DNA from: Filosporella fistucella
Lineage: Eukaryota > Ascomycota > Leotiomycetes > Helotiales
Assembly (NCBI GenBank): GCA_030077755.1
Contig: JAQJZZ010000008.1
Span: 310,001 to 374,000 of the forward strand
Reading direction: 5' to 3'
Length of the DNA: 64,000 nt
In this document: piece after piece, positions 12,284 to 24,466 of the stretch
Numbering within the stretch: position 1 is the stretch's first letter
Layout of the letters: the number at the start of each line of letters is the position of its first letter
Program-made: the position numbers and the translations under genes
The notes under the pieces: model-generated
Told to the model about the DNA's origin: nothing
What the model saw: only the letters and a program-made list of their open reading frames with translations
Database searches by the model: none

Positions 12284-14535
12284 TTAGTCTTCGAAGTAAC
12301 CTCCCAGCCATGACTGCTTTAGTAGAGTTTGTGACGCTAGAGCATGGGTTAGCGATACCAGAACAGATAATTATATGCAAATAATATCCAGGGAGCTTAC
12401 CCCAAGAAAAAGGGAGCTGATAAACGCCAGAGCAGAACCGGCAAGTATTATCGCAAACACGTTGCTGATCGCCAATGTAACTTGGTCAATGACTGATTGC
12501 TGGACTGTCTGATTGAGACTTTGGAAAGAAGCGCTGTGCGTGCCAGTTATCAACTGCAACAGTTCCGGGCGCGAACGATCAGGCAGGATCTGGCCAAGTT
12601 TTTCAGCACCGATATTATTGTAGAGAGTCCCTGCAATTCCAAGAAAGGTGATCGCTCCAATGTTTTGTGCTAGAGGAGAAAAATATGTCAGTGGTTGCGA
12701 TTTTTATCAGTTCTTGGAAGCGCTAAGGTTTTTACCTCCTACCATCGCCCCAACTGCATTGCCGGCATCCGAAGTGTCAACAAGAGCTTGTGCTACCGCA
12801 ACACTGGCTGTCAATATCGATCCAACACCCATGCCGATGAGTGCCGTGAAGCCGTAGATGGCACCGTTTGATGTTTTGGAATCAGTTAGGACTTGTGGCA
12901 TATCAGCAAATAATAAATCTTACTAGGGGGGTAGGACCGCGCTTACACATGAGAGTTGAACCAGCAAGAGTGGCAGCTGAGCCAAAAATATACCACGGTA
13001 TATAGTACCCAAGCTTAGGCATAAGAGCTCCGTTGAGAATAGAAAATAACACTACCATGCTCATGAGCGGTAAAAGACGAACACCAGCCTCCAGAGCGCC
13101 ATCACCCCTTGTAAACTGAAAGATCAACGGCGTGTAGTATATGGCAGTGTTCATAGTGCCGGCAATAACGAACATTTGAAACTGGAGTATGACAAGTTCC
13201 AATCTTTTTGCAAAGTGGCCGGGATACAATCGACTATCCTTCGAAACGCCAGGATGGTAGATGGTAACGAGGACAAAGGCGATGAGGAAAGCACCTGTCA
13301 TTACCCAAAGTGCAATTTCAGATCCGCTACTGAAGCTATAGTAGCTACCGCCAAATGTGAGCGCCACTGTTGTAGTCAAAGTCAGCCTTGATCTGTAAAG
13401 TACCATGATAGAAGCGGATGGTTTGCGATTATTTTACTTGTAACCACTGGGTAAAAGGGTAGTATGAAGGGTCCTCCATAAATGGACTTACTTGAATAGC
13501 ATGCGGTTCCAGCCAGGAATATAACAATGCCCAACCAGTCTTGAGCCTGGACCTTTTTCCAAAATGGGATATCAAGTGGGTTGATGCTAGGTAAGCAGAA
13601 AATCATCGCAGGAGCAAAGATGGCAGCGACTACTAGATTGATGTAGAATGACCATCTCCATGTAGCAGAACTCTGGGCAAAGGCGCCACCAATGACAGGG
13701 CCAATTACTGAGCCAATGCCATACACGACTACGATCCCTGAGAAGTATAGAGGTCGCTCATGGTTGGTAGTAGACATGGCAACAGAGGTGAGCCCACCGG
13801 CATAGACCCCACAACCAAAGAAACCTTGCACGAATCGACCGAATATCAAAACATCCATCGTCGGTGCAGCGCCACAAATAGCACTACCAATTTCGAACCC
13901 GAGGACCATGCTGATAAAATACCATTTCACGTTGAACAAGGTTAATGCTTTTCCACTAGATGTTATAAAATATCAGTCTGTGTTTCCTTCTGATGAATAT
14001 GTTCACATGCAGCAGCACTCACTGAGGAAGAATGGCCACGGTACCGAGACTCAATGCAACTGCGATCCATGATAGTTTGTCAATCTCATCAAAAGTATCG
14101 ATGATTGCGGGCTGGATATCTGCGACCTGGATGCTGTCAGCGCGGTTGATGATATCAACTACAATCAGGCACTTACGATTGTACCATCAATGGCGAAAAG
14201 TAGAACGGTCGAGAGAATTGAGGTGTAGGCAAGGAACCACTGGGGCCGGGTGTTAGCAATGTAAGGCACTTGCGTAAGAGGCACACTGGGCAGCAGCCAC
14301 GAGACCGGAATGATGAGATTAGTATGCAAACCTTGAATCCGACAACAGATCTCACCGGGCCGGAGGCAACTTCATTTTCATCCTCCATATCGGCATTTAA
14401 TCCAGCCGCAGGCAAGCTATCATGGCCAGCATTTTCGCTTGCTTTGTCGGCGGCCACGGGTTTCAATGATTCGGGGGTGTTGACTCCGGCGTCTTCTTTC
14501 TCGCCAGAAGTGTCGATTGAAGTATTGGAAGGCAT
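12284..14535 (-). CDS. MFS drug:H+ antiporter, DHA2 (14-TM) family
   Basis: I read eight exons on the minus strand: 14535-14332, 14239-14177, 14126-14023, 13955-13492, 13366-12947, 12891-12736, 12669-12401 and 12316-12284. They total 570 residues with consistent phases. The first donor (GTTTGC) is weak. A polar N-terminus of about 65 residues precedes the first helix. Motif C of drug antiporters is clear (GIGSVIGPVIGG, in the fifth helix). The runs DGTIVADIQP, GRFVQGFFG and YGFTALIGMGVG are typical of fungal toxin or azole efflux pumps of the AFLT/TRI12-like DHA2 group. The loop after helix 2 reads HGKALTLFNVKW, a weak form of motif A. It probably exports a small molecule at the plasma membrane. 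A Zn(II)2Cys6 gene lies just upstream on the same strand, so local regulation is plausible. Confidence 0.88.
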
Positions 14536-15289
14536 GGTGGATGAAATTCGTGGTAAGAGCTGGTCTGGGTATCTGGATATCGCAAGTGCAAGTTCAAGAG
14601 GAAGGATTCTTCTCATTTATATGAGATGAGCCCCGTCACAGAAACCTCGATTTCTAAGCTGGTAACGGGGAGATCTTGGTAAGCGTTTATGAAATTGCAG
14701 ATTGATCATATCATCTTCCGAAATACTATGTGATGTGAGCTCCTGGAGTTCTGAAGCAGTACATAGCAATTACCAATGGCGGCCCTCTCGGGCCGGGTTC
14801 GACGACCTATGGAGACGGCCATTTCTCTCCTGGCATTGCACACGTCGGGAAGAAGTCTCGGAATCAATTCGCGTAAATGAATTAGCTGAACGGGGGAAAG
14901 ATATAATTCTGCGTTGATGGTGTAAAGTATTTGTTGCGAGTTGACCTGAGGTGTGAGTTCATGTCACATGACAGCGTACTAGCGTGAAGTGCCAAGCACT
15001 AAATCACTCATACAATTCGCAGATAGCTTTCCTATAGACTTTTACATACAGATTACATCGTTCCGATTGCCTGGCCTCACCTATGTTCGATGCCTCTGCG
15101 TGATACATTACCTTGCTACAGTATCAAATGTCATTGCCAATCTCGGTCTCGGGCTCGGGCCGGGGACCCCGAGAAAGTACTCCCATTGGTGGTGACTATC
15201 TTACTGTCTACTTTTGATCCATTTTTATATTTTCCATATGTCCAAGTCTATCATGACCCCGCAGATGTTCTTGATCTAGAAAGCCTGCC
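14536..15289. other. Spacer between regulator and MFS gene
   Basis: This 754 bp gap holds the promoter of the MFS gene and the 3' end of the regulator gene. It contains GC-rich patches (for example around 15140-15175). I did not find a clear paired CGG..CCG element that could be assigned to the neighbouring zinc-cluster regulator. No gene was recognised. Confidence 0.5.
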
Positions 15290-16446
15290 TTAGGTTACCT
15301 TTAGCTTCCGTTGTTCGTAAAGGGAAGCCTTCATATCGTAATCCGCATTAAAGAACCGCTCTTCTTGGGCCAAATGCCGACAAACCTCGCCTTCAAGTTC
15401 TCTCAGCCTCGAGCCTAGAGGAATAGATTCAAGGGTAGCCACCATATTCTTCCAGGCTACGTAATGTCTAGTTCTCGCTAGGTCGTGCACCTCGCGTGCT
15501 CTCGATTCTAGCTTTTCTAGCATGCCACTATGGTCGTACGTTTTGGGAGCCTTCCGTATATATTCAAGGTACTCAGCCAGCACGAGAGATATTCCAGCGA
15601 TGTCTGACTGGGCACTGAATATTGTACGTGTGAATGTTGTGAGCCTGGAAAAATGGGAAGGTCAGTGCAACCTGCATTGAGAAGACTGAACATTGAGTGC
15701 TTACTCTGCAGCGATAATGTTACTTTCACCCCTCTCTGACCATGGTGTGCGTTCATCTCTCGTAGGTAGTAGCGGGTATTCTGATGCTGAATTCAGCTCC
15801 CGAACTTCCTGTAGACTTGGCACCAGGGTATTTGTAATAGTAACAGAGTTCAATACATTCGAACTACTGGGAACATCGCTATTCACGACTCGGAACTGCC
15901 CAGCTTCATTCATGCTTGACAGATCCTCAATGGGGTTTTGTAGGCCAAAGAAACAATTTTCAGGCAACTGGTCGAGGTCCCGCGGAGGTCCACCAGAACT
16001 GTGGCCGAGCCATTGTGGAGGGAAAGCAATTTGTTCTGATGCCAGGCCTGCATTGCTAGAGGGCGTGAAGTGTGGCGATTGATGAAAATTGGACGGTATT
16101 GATGTAAGATTACTAGGACTCAAAGTTCCTGACAATTGAGCCATCTTGTTTGCCTGAGCTTGGCTCTCCATCTGACGGATGAGATCTTCAGCCTTATCTA
16201 TTCCACCCTCCACGTTACTTTTCATAATTCTCTCAACGTGACAAATATTGGCAACCTACCTAGACGTTCCTGCAAGGTCTCGACTGTTTGGACGAGATCA
16301 ACTTTATTAGGCCGACACGCCGGGACGTAGACACACTCTTCACCTGCTCTTTGACACGTTTTACATGCTGGTTGCTCTCCGCTGCAACGCACTTTGCGGT
16401 CACGACACAACCTGCAAGCGGTATGCCGAGCTAGCCCATTCATCAT
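15290..16446 (-). CDS. Zn(II)2Cys6 fungal transcription factor
   Basis: I read three exons, 16446-16260, 16197-15705 and 15644-15290, giving 344 residues. The second exon start was chosen because it restores the phase and makes an unbroken coiled-coil linker (LQERL joined to DKAEDLIRQME). The binuclear zinc cluster lies at residues 11-38 with spacing CX2CX6CX6CX2CX6C (Cys 11, 14, 21, 28, 31, 38) and the basic run RDRKVR. A Pro/Ser/Asn-rich middle follows, then an alpha-helical Glu/Arg-rich C-terminus. The protein is short and lacks an obvious fungal_trans (MHD) domain, as is common for cluster-specific regulators. It likely binds CGG-type sites in nuclear DNA. Its position beside the MFS, ABC and P450 genes suggests that these are its targets, which is inference. 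Confidence 0.88.
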
Positions 16447-16733
16447 CACGTTCGGGGCACTTAAAACGGCCTCACGGGGCGAGAATTTGTATCGTGTACA
16501 CCGTATAGAGTATGGGCATTGGGGTGTTGTATTATATCTGTGTCCTGCCTTTATAAAGTGAGGTTGCTTAGAAACAATAGAAACTCCGCTGGGCCACAGT
16601 GGTGTCCAAGGACGCTAGCGTGGCTCGCTTATCACTTCAATCTATAAGATTAAATAAACCAGAATTTATTTCAATCGATGATGAGTGAGGACTGGTGGCC
16701 TGTACGTAATCCTCTTCGTAATGGGGTAAATCT
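16447..16733. other. Promoter-side spacer of the Zn(II)2Cys6 gene
   Basis: This region lies upstream of the regulator ATG and contains mixed-composition DNA without an open frame of interest. It ends at the tRNA-like element. Confidence 0.5.
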
Positions 16734-16827
16734 AAACTAACATGAGTAGAATGGTAAGGCGTTGCTTTCCGGCACAACTTCGGTTGGAGAATGGCAAAGA
16801 TTGCGGGTTCGAGTCCCGTCTGGTTCG
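16734..16827 (+). tRNA. tRNA-Arg(CCG)-like gene with intron, probably degenerate
   Basis: The 3' half is tRNA-like. It has a TPsiC arm GCGGG-TTCGAGT-CCCGT (16803-16819; B box GGTTCGAGTCC), an acceptor 3' strand CTGGTTC plus discriminator G, and an 11-T tract directly after it (16828-16838) fitting a Pol III terminator. An anticodon stem TTGCT/GGCAA closes a loop beginning TTCCG, so the anticodon would be CCG (Arg) with an intron of about 19 nt after position 37. The 5' half is poor. The acceptor partner AAACTAA mispairs at positions 1 and 7, and the D stem does not close. Relative to a fully paired GAACCAG, the changes are G to A, C to T and G to A. It may be a mutated or inactive copy. Confidence 0.45.
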
Positions 16828-16838
16828 TTTTTTTTTTT
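16828..16838 (+). terminator. Oligo-T tract, putative Pol III terminator
   Basis: Eleven consecutive T follow the tRNA-like acceptor end, and a second T-rich run starts a few bases later. The position fits Pol III termination. Confidence 0.5.
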
Positions 16839-19081
16839 GTCGTTTTTTATTATCTTGCGGACTTGGAATGAAACAAGAAGGCCTCCTGGTCGCTTTGTGA
16901 TGAATGTGTAAGACTTGCCGGTGAAAGTGCGGGGTAATCAAGCGAGGCCCACCCCTTTTCTGGCGTGGAGCAGTGCGTAGGATGAGCCACCTGTGCAAAA
17001 ATTGGATGCGAGTGAGATGCTGCGACGGACGAGGAACAAAGGGGGGTACTTTGATATCTGCACCCTATTCGATTCTTGGATCCTTGTGCCACGAATTGAA
17101 GTGATAACTTTATATTGCGCCCGTCACCTTCCCCATCTTCTTGAGGTTAGCAGCCTCGGCTAGATAGAAGGGTAGTAAGCACCTTATACAATAGAATTTT
17201 GTTGATGCAGCTCGTCCTGATTTGAAAGTCAGATTATAGTAAACACATCTTGGATTCGACCACATATCAAGTCGCGAAAAAATCGCTGTGACTATAGCAA
17301 CTGAAGCTTATTCCTAAGGGGAGTTATTAGGGAATTGGGACAGAGGTTAGAGACAAGTTGTCTGCTGATGTCTAAAGTCATTGGTACCTATTTTCTGCGC
17401 TACTTGGTGCTTGGGACTTTAGGTGAAGTAATTGTATTCTGTAACGGTAGGAAACGCATTGGAGATAGATTGTTTGCTTCCTTTTAAAGTCATTGACTCC
17501 TCCACTCTGTATTGATAAACGGTTGAGACTTTGGGCTGGGGATTCGGTGACAACAAATGATGGAGGCTTGATAGCACAATGTGGACGAGCTGCAGAAATA
17601 CATTCAAGAATTAAGCGTTCAACTTGGTGCTGATATTGTCAGGCACCTAAAATGGGACCTGTCCTGAAGACGACTCATTAAACGCCCTCTTCGGAGGAAA
17701 CCGATTCTACGATATCTGACCGCTGAGCCGCACTTCGAGGATCAAGCAGGCACGTTGCTTGTGGGAGGTCCTGAGAAGAAGATTCTAGCAAAATCTCCCC
17801 TGCGAATGAATGCGAAATTGGTGATATGTTAATCTCGTTGAGGAATTTCATTCCAAGCTTAGAATACATCATTTAACTGAACCTTCAACCCGGATTCAAG
17901 CCTGATATCAACAAGGAACGAGGTACTCTGTGATATTCGCAAATTTTCGGAGGGTAAGTCTAAATCATCTCTCTGCGGCATATGCTCAATTGATCTAGGA
18001 CTAGCTCCCTAGACTGACTTTCCAAGTTTCAGTCTTTTATTCTGTCACTACTGAATGGCCGATCAGTCCTTTTGATTTACTGATGAAAGTTTTTTCAAAA
18101 CCGCCAGCTTCATCGATTTCCGGTGTCCAGAAGTTGAAGCACATTTTCCTCTTCTATATTCTCTATTCCCCACTCACAATTACTTAGCTTTTTGCTTCGC
18201 AAGAGTCTCTCGAGCAGTAACAACGCCATGCCTTATGGGGGGTCCATAATGCAAACATCCGCGAGCTATGAAGGGAAATGGGTGTGGAACGGATTTCTGC
18301 TTTTCCGCCGCGAAGTAAACTTCTTTTTAATTGACTATAAGGCTTTATTTATCATGCATGCTTTCAAGTTCTTCATCCCGACTTTAATACAAGTTTATCT
18401 TAATGGTCTATAGAATGGGTGAGCTTGTAATTTGGTGCAATCTTCAAAATGTCTGCTTAGTTTATTATCTCTTCATTTCCTCGGCGTTTTGTTTCTATTT
18501 ACTTGTGTATATTAAATAACTTGATTGCTTGCTAGAGTTTTGCCCCTAGAAAGTGCTCTCCAAATCCACTGCTATTTTTCACTACAGCTCCCGTGAATGA
18601 TGAAATTAAATTTACTCCAACCCATACCTTAGTGAATATGAAAGCAGAATTTGAGAGTAATGCCTACGTGTAGCTGGTTCTCGTGCATCTTCACTGTTCC
18701 ACAAAAAGGATTTTCCTATGATCAAATATTCCAATCTGAGGCTGTTTTCTACTACTTGTTTTTCTTGTTACTTACCTTGCCATTTGACTCGTACTTACCA
18801 CTCCTCACAAATTTCCTCAGAGTCTGTAGTTAAATGCAGTGAATCAGCGCTCCGCTTCACGAGATGCACCTTGATTACAAATGATCAACTGGTAAGGCAG
18901 CTCCAGGGGATTGACTCGCTCGCATGAGCTAGTACTAACCCTGCTCTCCAACAGTTACATGGGTCGTGCATAGCATCAGGTTCCATTTTTATGCTCAAAT
19001 AGGGTACAAATATTCAAGCGGTCCCACTTTGGTGACTTAAGTGACGGTTCCAACTTTTTGCTTCCACATTCGAGCGTTGAC
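16839..19081. other. Spacer upstream of the P450 gene
   Basis: This 2.2 kb spacer has only short open frames and no recognised element. Several AT-rich, stop-dense stretches (17200-17450, 18450-18650) argue against hidden exons. It should contain the P450 promoter. Confidence 0.5.
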
Positions 19082-20942
19082 ATGAGTCTCTTAATAAACG
19101 GAGGTGTAGCTTCGGCGATATTGATTATGATAGGTTTCTTTTGGTCGAGACCGGACATCACGACCTCTAGTGCCTTCTTTACGACTCTCAGCCTTCTGAC
19201 CGTGTGCTATGTTGCACTCAAGATCTCCAAAGCTCTCATCTCTCCCTACATCTCTCCTCTTCGAGACCTACCAGGGCCCAAGGTGTGTTAAATGACCTAA
19301 GAAAGCCTCGTACTAAGAACATAACCTTGTCAGGGCGATCAAATATTCTTCGGTCAAGCACTTAAAATTTTCAAAACACCGGGTCCTAATGATTTATACA
19401 TCCAATGGATGAAACAATGGCCCTCGGCACATTTCATTCGCCATCTAAGCTTTGGAAATACAGAAGTGCTATTAGTGAATAGTCTGGAAGCCCACAGAGA
19501 AGTAATGCAGACGAAGGCCTACTCGTTTGTGAAACCGAAGTTATTTGAGAAGCTTCTAGGAGAGTTCTTAGGGAGGGGTGTGTTGTTCAGTGTGGGGGCT
19601 GAGCACAAGCTTCAGAGACGGTTCCTTGCTGGTAAGTGAAGCTAAAGTAGATACCCGGAGGGGAAATTCAGCAGAAGAGCGAATATTATGCTGATTCAGG
19701 GGAATACTAGGACCGTTTTCAACACCTAATATTCGCAGGTTGCTACCCGTTTTTCAAGAAAAAGCACGAGATCTTTCATCCTATCTCGAGCGCAGTATGG
19801 ATCAAGATAGCAAGGGATCCATAGAAAGTGAGGCTTCCGTTATCCTGATCCGTAAGCCTTAGAAGTGAATTACTTACACGATTGAAGTTGAATCAGCATA
19901 TATCAAAGCGACATTAGACATTGTTGGAGTAACAATCCTTGGTATAGAGCTTAGCAAGCTAAAATCATCCTCTGCATCTTCTCTGGACTTTGAAGAATGT
20001 TATCATAACATTTTAGAGCAGAGCTTTCTTGGGTGGCTAATCGCATTCCTAAATGGATTCGTGCCGCTGCGGTGGCTACCCCTTGCAGCAAATCGAAAAT
20101 TCCTTCGTGCCAACAAAGCGGTCTGGAGTATGGTAAGAGAGCTTGTGCAGGAAAGATTTGAGCAAGTGGAGGCAAGAAAGGCGCTCGGTGACAGTGCGGG
20201 AGGAAAGGAGAGTCAAGACCTTCTCGCCTATATGATTGAAGCAAATCTGTCTTCTGAAGACGCGCTCAGCCGCGAGCAGATTGTTGAAGATGTGAATTTT
20301 TCCATTTCCACATGACTGATCAGTGTAGCTGATGAATTTTAGATGCTCCAATTTGTTATTGCTGGACATGAAACATCAGCTGGGTCATTAACGTGGACCA
20401 CATATGCTCTTGCCATGAATCCGTCCATTCAAGATCGTCTGAGGAAAGAAATCCTCAGCACCACCAGAGCCGGGAATGGCGAGATAGATTACGCTGCAAT
20501 TGAAGGCATGCGCTTACTGAATAACGTCCTGCGCGAATCAATACGTCTCTATTCTCCCGGCTTGACACTGCCACGAGAAGCTGCTGAAGACATAGTGATA
20601 GGAGGCGTCCATATACCCAAGGGCACTACGGTGACGATGATTCCTGCCATGGTGCAAAGAAATCCTTTGATATGGGGCGAAGATGCTGAGATGTTTAATC
20701 CGGATAGGTGGGACAACCTAAACACAGATTCAGGAAGCCCCTACGCCATATCTGCCTTCAGCGGTGGTCCGAGACTGTGTGTTGGCAGATCCTTTGCATA
20801 CTTGGAGATGAAAGCAATTCTGGTGGAGTTGCTCAGCAAATTTGCTTTTGAGCCTGTAGATAGAAGCCCGAAACTTCTTAATCCTGCAGTGACTTTGAAA
20901 GCGAACGGAGGTTTGAAGGTTCGTGTCTTAAGAGAGCCCTAA
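19082..20942 (+). CDS. Cytochrome P450 monooxygenase
   Basis: I read five exons, 19082-19282, 19334-19631, 19711-19827, 19888-20291 and 20343-20942, giving 539 residues. Hydrophobic segments at residues 1-60 suit an ER membrane anchor, followed by the Pro-rich hinge DLPGPK. The I-helix motif is AGHETS (347-352), the K-helix ExxR is ESIR (405-408), the meander motif is FNPDRW (458-463), and the heme loop FSGGPRLCVG carries the axial Cys at about 486. All catalytic landmarks are present, so the enzyme should be active. It would use O2 and electrons from a P450 reductase. The family resembles CYP3/CYP4-like fungal detoxification or biosynthetic P450s; the substrate cannot be read from the sequence. 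The exon 3 donor (GTGAGG at 19828) was preferred because a later GTAAGC would leave a 36 bp intron. Confidence 0.92.
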
Positions 20943-22774
20943 GCATGGCAATACCTATTAATAGAGCTTTCCGAGACGGGGAGCTGCGAGCCAGAGACAT
21001 GGAGTTAATTTTTGGATTCTCAAGATGACGACCAGCAGAAACCCAAGAGTCTGATGAAGAAGTGTCCGTCTTGTAGGTTGGATATTAGGGATAGCGAGGT
21101 GTCTATTGGTAATTGGGAGTTTGTGCTTGAGTATGAGGGAGCATGAAAGCAGAATGGGTGGAAAACAAATGCCCAGAACGCTTGTTGAATGATATATTCG
21201 GACGAAGAGAAAGACACTTTTGAATTAGCCGATGCCACCAGATACAATTCACAATTGGCATCAAACATACCATGCACGCCTACTCCACCCGGTCCGGCCC
21301 TACGATTTCCACTAGGAGGACAAAAAGTGGGAGAATAAGACAGAGCAAAAAGATAAGATGTGAACGTATAGTATTAACATATTCACGTGTGACGAGGCGT
21401 GTTTTCAGTGTACTATTTCAAATAAATGGCATCTTACATCCAGTCCAATTAGTTTATCGTTTCGGGGCAGAGATAATAAGAGGGGAGAGGTCACGGTGTA
21501 TTGCTATTCAAAGCTTGATGAACATCTAAATAAAATCAGGGACGCTGAAGATGTTATGTAATTCTATCTTGGAAGCCAACATATAGGATGAAGTTTATGT
21601 TATTAGTTTGGTAACAGAAACTACTGTCTCCCATATACTGCAATACGATCTATCGATATAGCGTCCGTCAGAATTTGAAAGGTGAAAGAACAGAAATGGA
21701 ATATTCTATACCGGAATGCTAAAAGTCTCGTTGATACTATCAATAGGCAACTTATCGTCTTTACTCACTTAAGATGCAACAGAGCTCGTAAATAGTAAAG
21801 AAAAATGGAAGTGTATCTTTATGGGATTGCAAGTGAGCAATATGAACCGATGTTTGGAGGATTGAATGTCGGACAAGCACAAGGACAGAAATGTGGTCGG
21901 GCTTAAGCAGAATCACTTGTAAACAAGTTCATCCTTCTTCATATTGGACGAACTGAAAAGGAGAACAAGCCTGCTTTAGAGTTCCTTTGCCATATCAAAT
22001 GCACAGAGGAAACGAGGAGAATCTGATGCAGTTGTACAATAACAGCTACGCAACTGAGCGTGGCAGCGACTTCCATGTCCCATGAGCATTGCAGGAACCA
22101 CGCACTGAAGCCAAGCTACGACGAACAAGAGCTACGATCAAAGAGGTCCAATAAGCAATACTTGTTACAAGTCGGCGCGTGCAGGTGGGTTTGTAACAAG
22201 TACTTTTACTGTTGGAGTTGCCGTAATCTTGATAATTGAAGCCTGCTCCATGCGGCACGGTACCTAGCCCGCCCCGACGGACCTGACTTGAAGGATTTTG
22301 GCACCTCAGGCACCAGATTTTTCAACTCTGCCGCTGGTGCCCTGCAGTTCTGTTTTGAACGAACGAAACAATTCCGCACCCTCACTTACATTCCGAGTCT
22401 GAAATTACAGGCTCGGAAATTGTACAGCTTTTATATATCTGTGCATATCAATTTCACCTTGCTTCTCTCCTACGGACGTTAGATATGAGGAAGAAAATGA
22501 AAGCAACAATCTTCAACCCCACTCTTGAGTACTTCGAAGCAAGAAGCCCGATCCGCCCCAGCTGGGCTTCCCTCTAGGCTTCTAATGCCAGCCGCAACGT
22601 ATGTCAAATCAGTACGATTTGATAGGCCATCTCCCAGTAACGTTACATGCTTCTGCCAGACACATTACAGGGCAGGCTGCAAGGCTGAGTCGTTGTAGAA
22701 GCTCTTGATACAAAAGCTTCATCCTCAATATTCCGTTTCTGTTTTCCTCCATTAACTACAGAAGACTGCTCACA
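20943..22774. other. Spacer with one inverted repeat
   Basis: This 1.8 kb intergenic region has no accepted gene. It carries a perfect 12-bp inverted repeat near 22159-22202, listed separately. The last 100 bases form the leader of the oxidoreductase gene. Confidence 0.5.
22159..22202. repeat. 12-bp perfect inverted repeat
   Basis: TACTTGTTACAA (22159-22170) is mirrored by TTGTAACAAGTA (22191-22202) around a 20-nt GC-rich loop. It could form a hairpin or be a dyad-symmetric protein site. It lies about 570 bp upstream of the oxidoreductase ATG. Confidence 0.7.
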
Positions 22775-24466
22775 ATGGCTCCTCACGCAGATTCCCCCAC
22801 AATCGACAGCGATGGCGACCGACTTCCTCCACCTCCTCGCCCCGAGATGTCTACAAATCCTCCTCGGATACTCATTGTGGGAGCAGGCTCCAGAGGAAAT
22901 GCTTATGCTAGAGCAACCGGTCGGTCAACAAATGGCATAGTTGTGGCAGTTGCAGAACCTATCGCGTACAAAAGAAAGCAATTGGGAGACACATATATCT
23001 GGGGGAAGGCTGGACCCACCGAGGGGCAGGAGTTCGAAAGCTGGAAGCAGTATTTACAATGGGAACAGGAGAGAAGGTTAAAAGCTTCGAGAGGGGAGAG
23101 TGTACCAGAAGGACTTGATGCTGTGTTCATCTGCGTGCTAGATGAGATGCACAAAGAGGCAATTGTTGGACTCGCTCCTCTGGGTCTGCACATCATGTGC
23201 GAGAAGCCGCTGGCAACTAGCCTCGATGACTGCGTCTCGATTTACAAGTCCCTACTCCCCAATCTGCCCAACACAACTCCTTCGAAGATCTTCTCAATCG
23301 GCCATGTGTTAAGGTATAGCCCTCACAATATTCTACTAAGGAAATTACTTCTCGAGGAGAAAGTTATTGGAGAGATTATGTCAATCAATCATACTGAGCC
23401 AGTCGGGTGGTGGCATTTCACTCACAGCTATGTCCGGTAAGCTTTTTTCCCCTGGGTACATATTTCAGTAACTAACCTCTGCAGGGGCAATTGGCGGAAA
23501 GAATCTACAACGGCTCCCTCTCTCCTCACAAAGTCGTGCCATGACATCGATCTTCTCTTGTGGCTCCTCTGCTCACCACCAAGTTGGTCGTTGGCACCAG
23601 CACATATTCCGACTACGGTCAGTTCTTTGGGATCACTCCAATACTTCAACAAAAGCCGAAAGCCGACTGCTGCCAAAACTGCGACCAATTGCCTCTCCTG
23701 CCCCATTGAAACATCATGCAAATATTCCGCCAAAAAAATATACCTCGGAGACCAGCTCAAAGGGCTTGGTTCAGGGAACACAAATTGGCCGGTTGATATT
23801 GTGGTGCCAGAAATTGAAGAGTGTATATCTCTAGACGGTCCTTTGGCAGGAGAAAAGGCTGTCTTGTCCAAGCTTGAAGAGGATTATACCTCCGCCACTC
23901 CAACATCCGAAGTTTCGGCAAAGAACTGGTTTGGCCGTTGTGTCTACGAAGCAGACAATGATGTGTGTGATGACCAAGTGGTAACCATGCAATGGGAAAA
24001 TGACCCCCACCCAGCTAGCAACGAGGACAACGAGAAAGCTCTCGTCGGTCGAGGAGCAAAGACAGCTGTCTTTCACATGGTAGCTCATACCAAGAAGATA
24101 TGCGAGCGCTATAGCCATATATACGGCTCCGATGGAGAGATCTATGCCGATAGCGAGACCATCACTGTCGAAAATTTCAATACTGGCGCCAAGAAGATAT
24201 ACAAACCACACATTGCAGGTGGTGGCCATGGAGGTGGTGATGATGGATTGGCAAGACAATTCATTCTTGCTGTAGATGCAGTCAAGAACCATGGAGTCTC
24301 AGTAGAAGAAGCACAGCGAATCCACGTTGGATGTAGCCTTGAGGAAGTCATTAGAAGTCATGCGATGGTTTTCGCTGCTGAGCAGGCTAGACTTGGAAAG
24401 AAGGTTCTTGACTTCCCGAGATGGTGGAGTGAGGTAGTGGAGAAGGAATTGCTGAGAAGTGCTTAG
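22775..24466 (+). CDS. Gfo/Idh/MocA-family oxidoreductase
   Basis: I read two exons, 22775-23436 and 23485-24466, giving 547 residues. The N-terminal Rossmann fold has the dinucleotide motif VGAGSRGNAY at about 35-44. The canonical EKPLA motif lies at 143-147 and its Lys is the usual catalytic residue. The C-terminal alpha/beta domain contains Gly/His-rich loops (GGGHGGGDDG). A Cys-rich stretch (CLSCPIETSCKY) shortly after the start of exon 2 is unusual for the family and could bind a metal. The length exceeds the 330-400 residues of bacterial members but fits large fungal ones. The enzyme should be an NAD(P)-dependent dehydrogenase of a sugar, inositol or related alcohol, probably cytosolic. 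The substrate is unknown. It lies between the P450 and MACPF genes, all on the plus strand. Confidence 0.9.

Noticed and set aside
19852..19887. GTAAGC donor for P450 intron 3
   Set aside because: It gives a 36 bp intron and a worse protein. The donor at 19828 gives 60 bp and a continuous family-like sequence.
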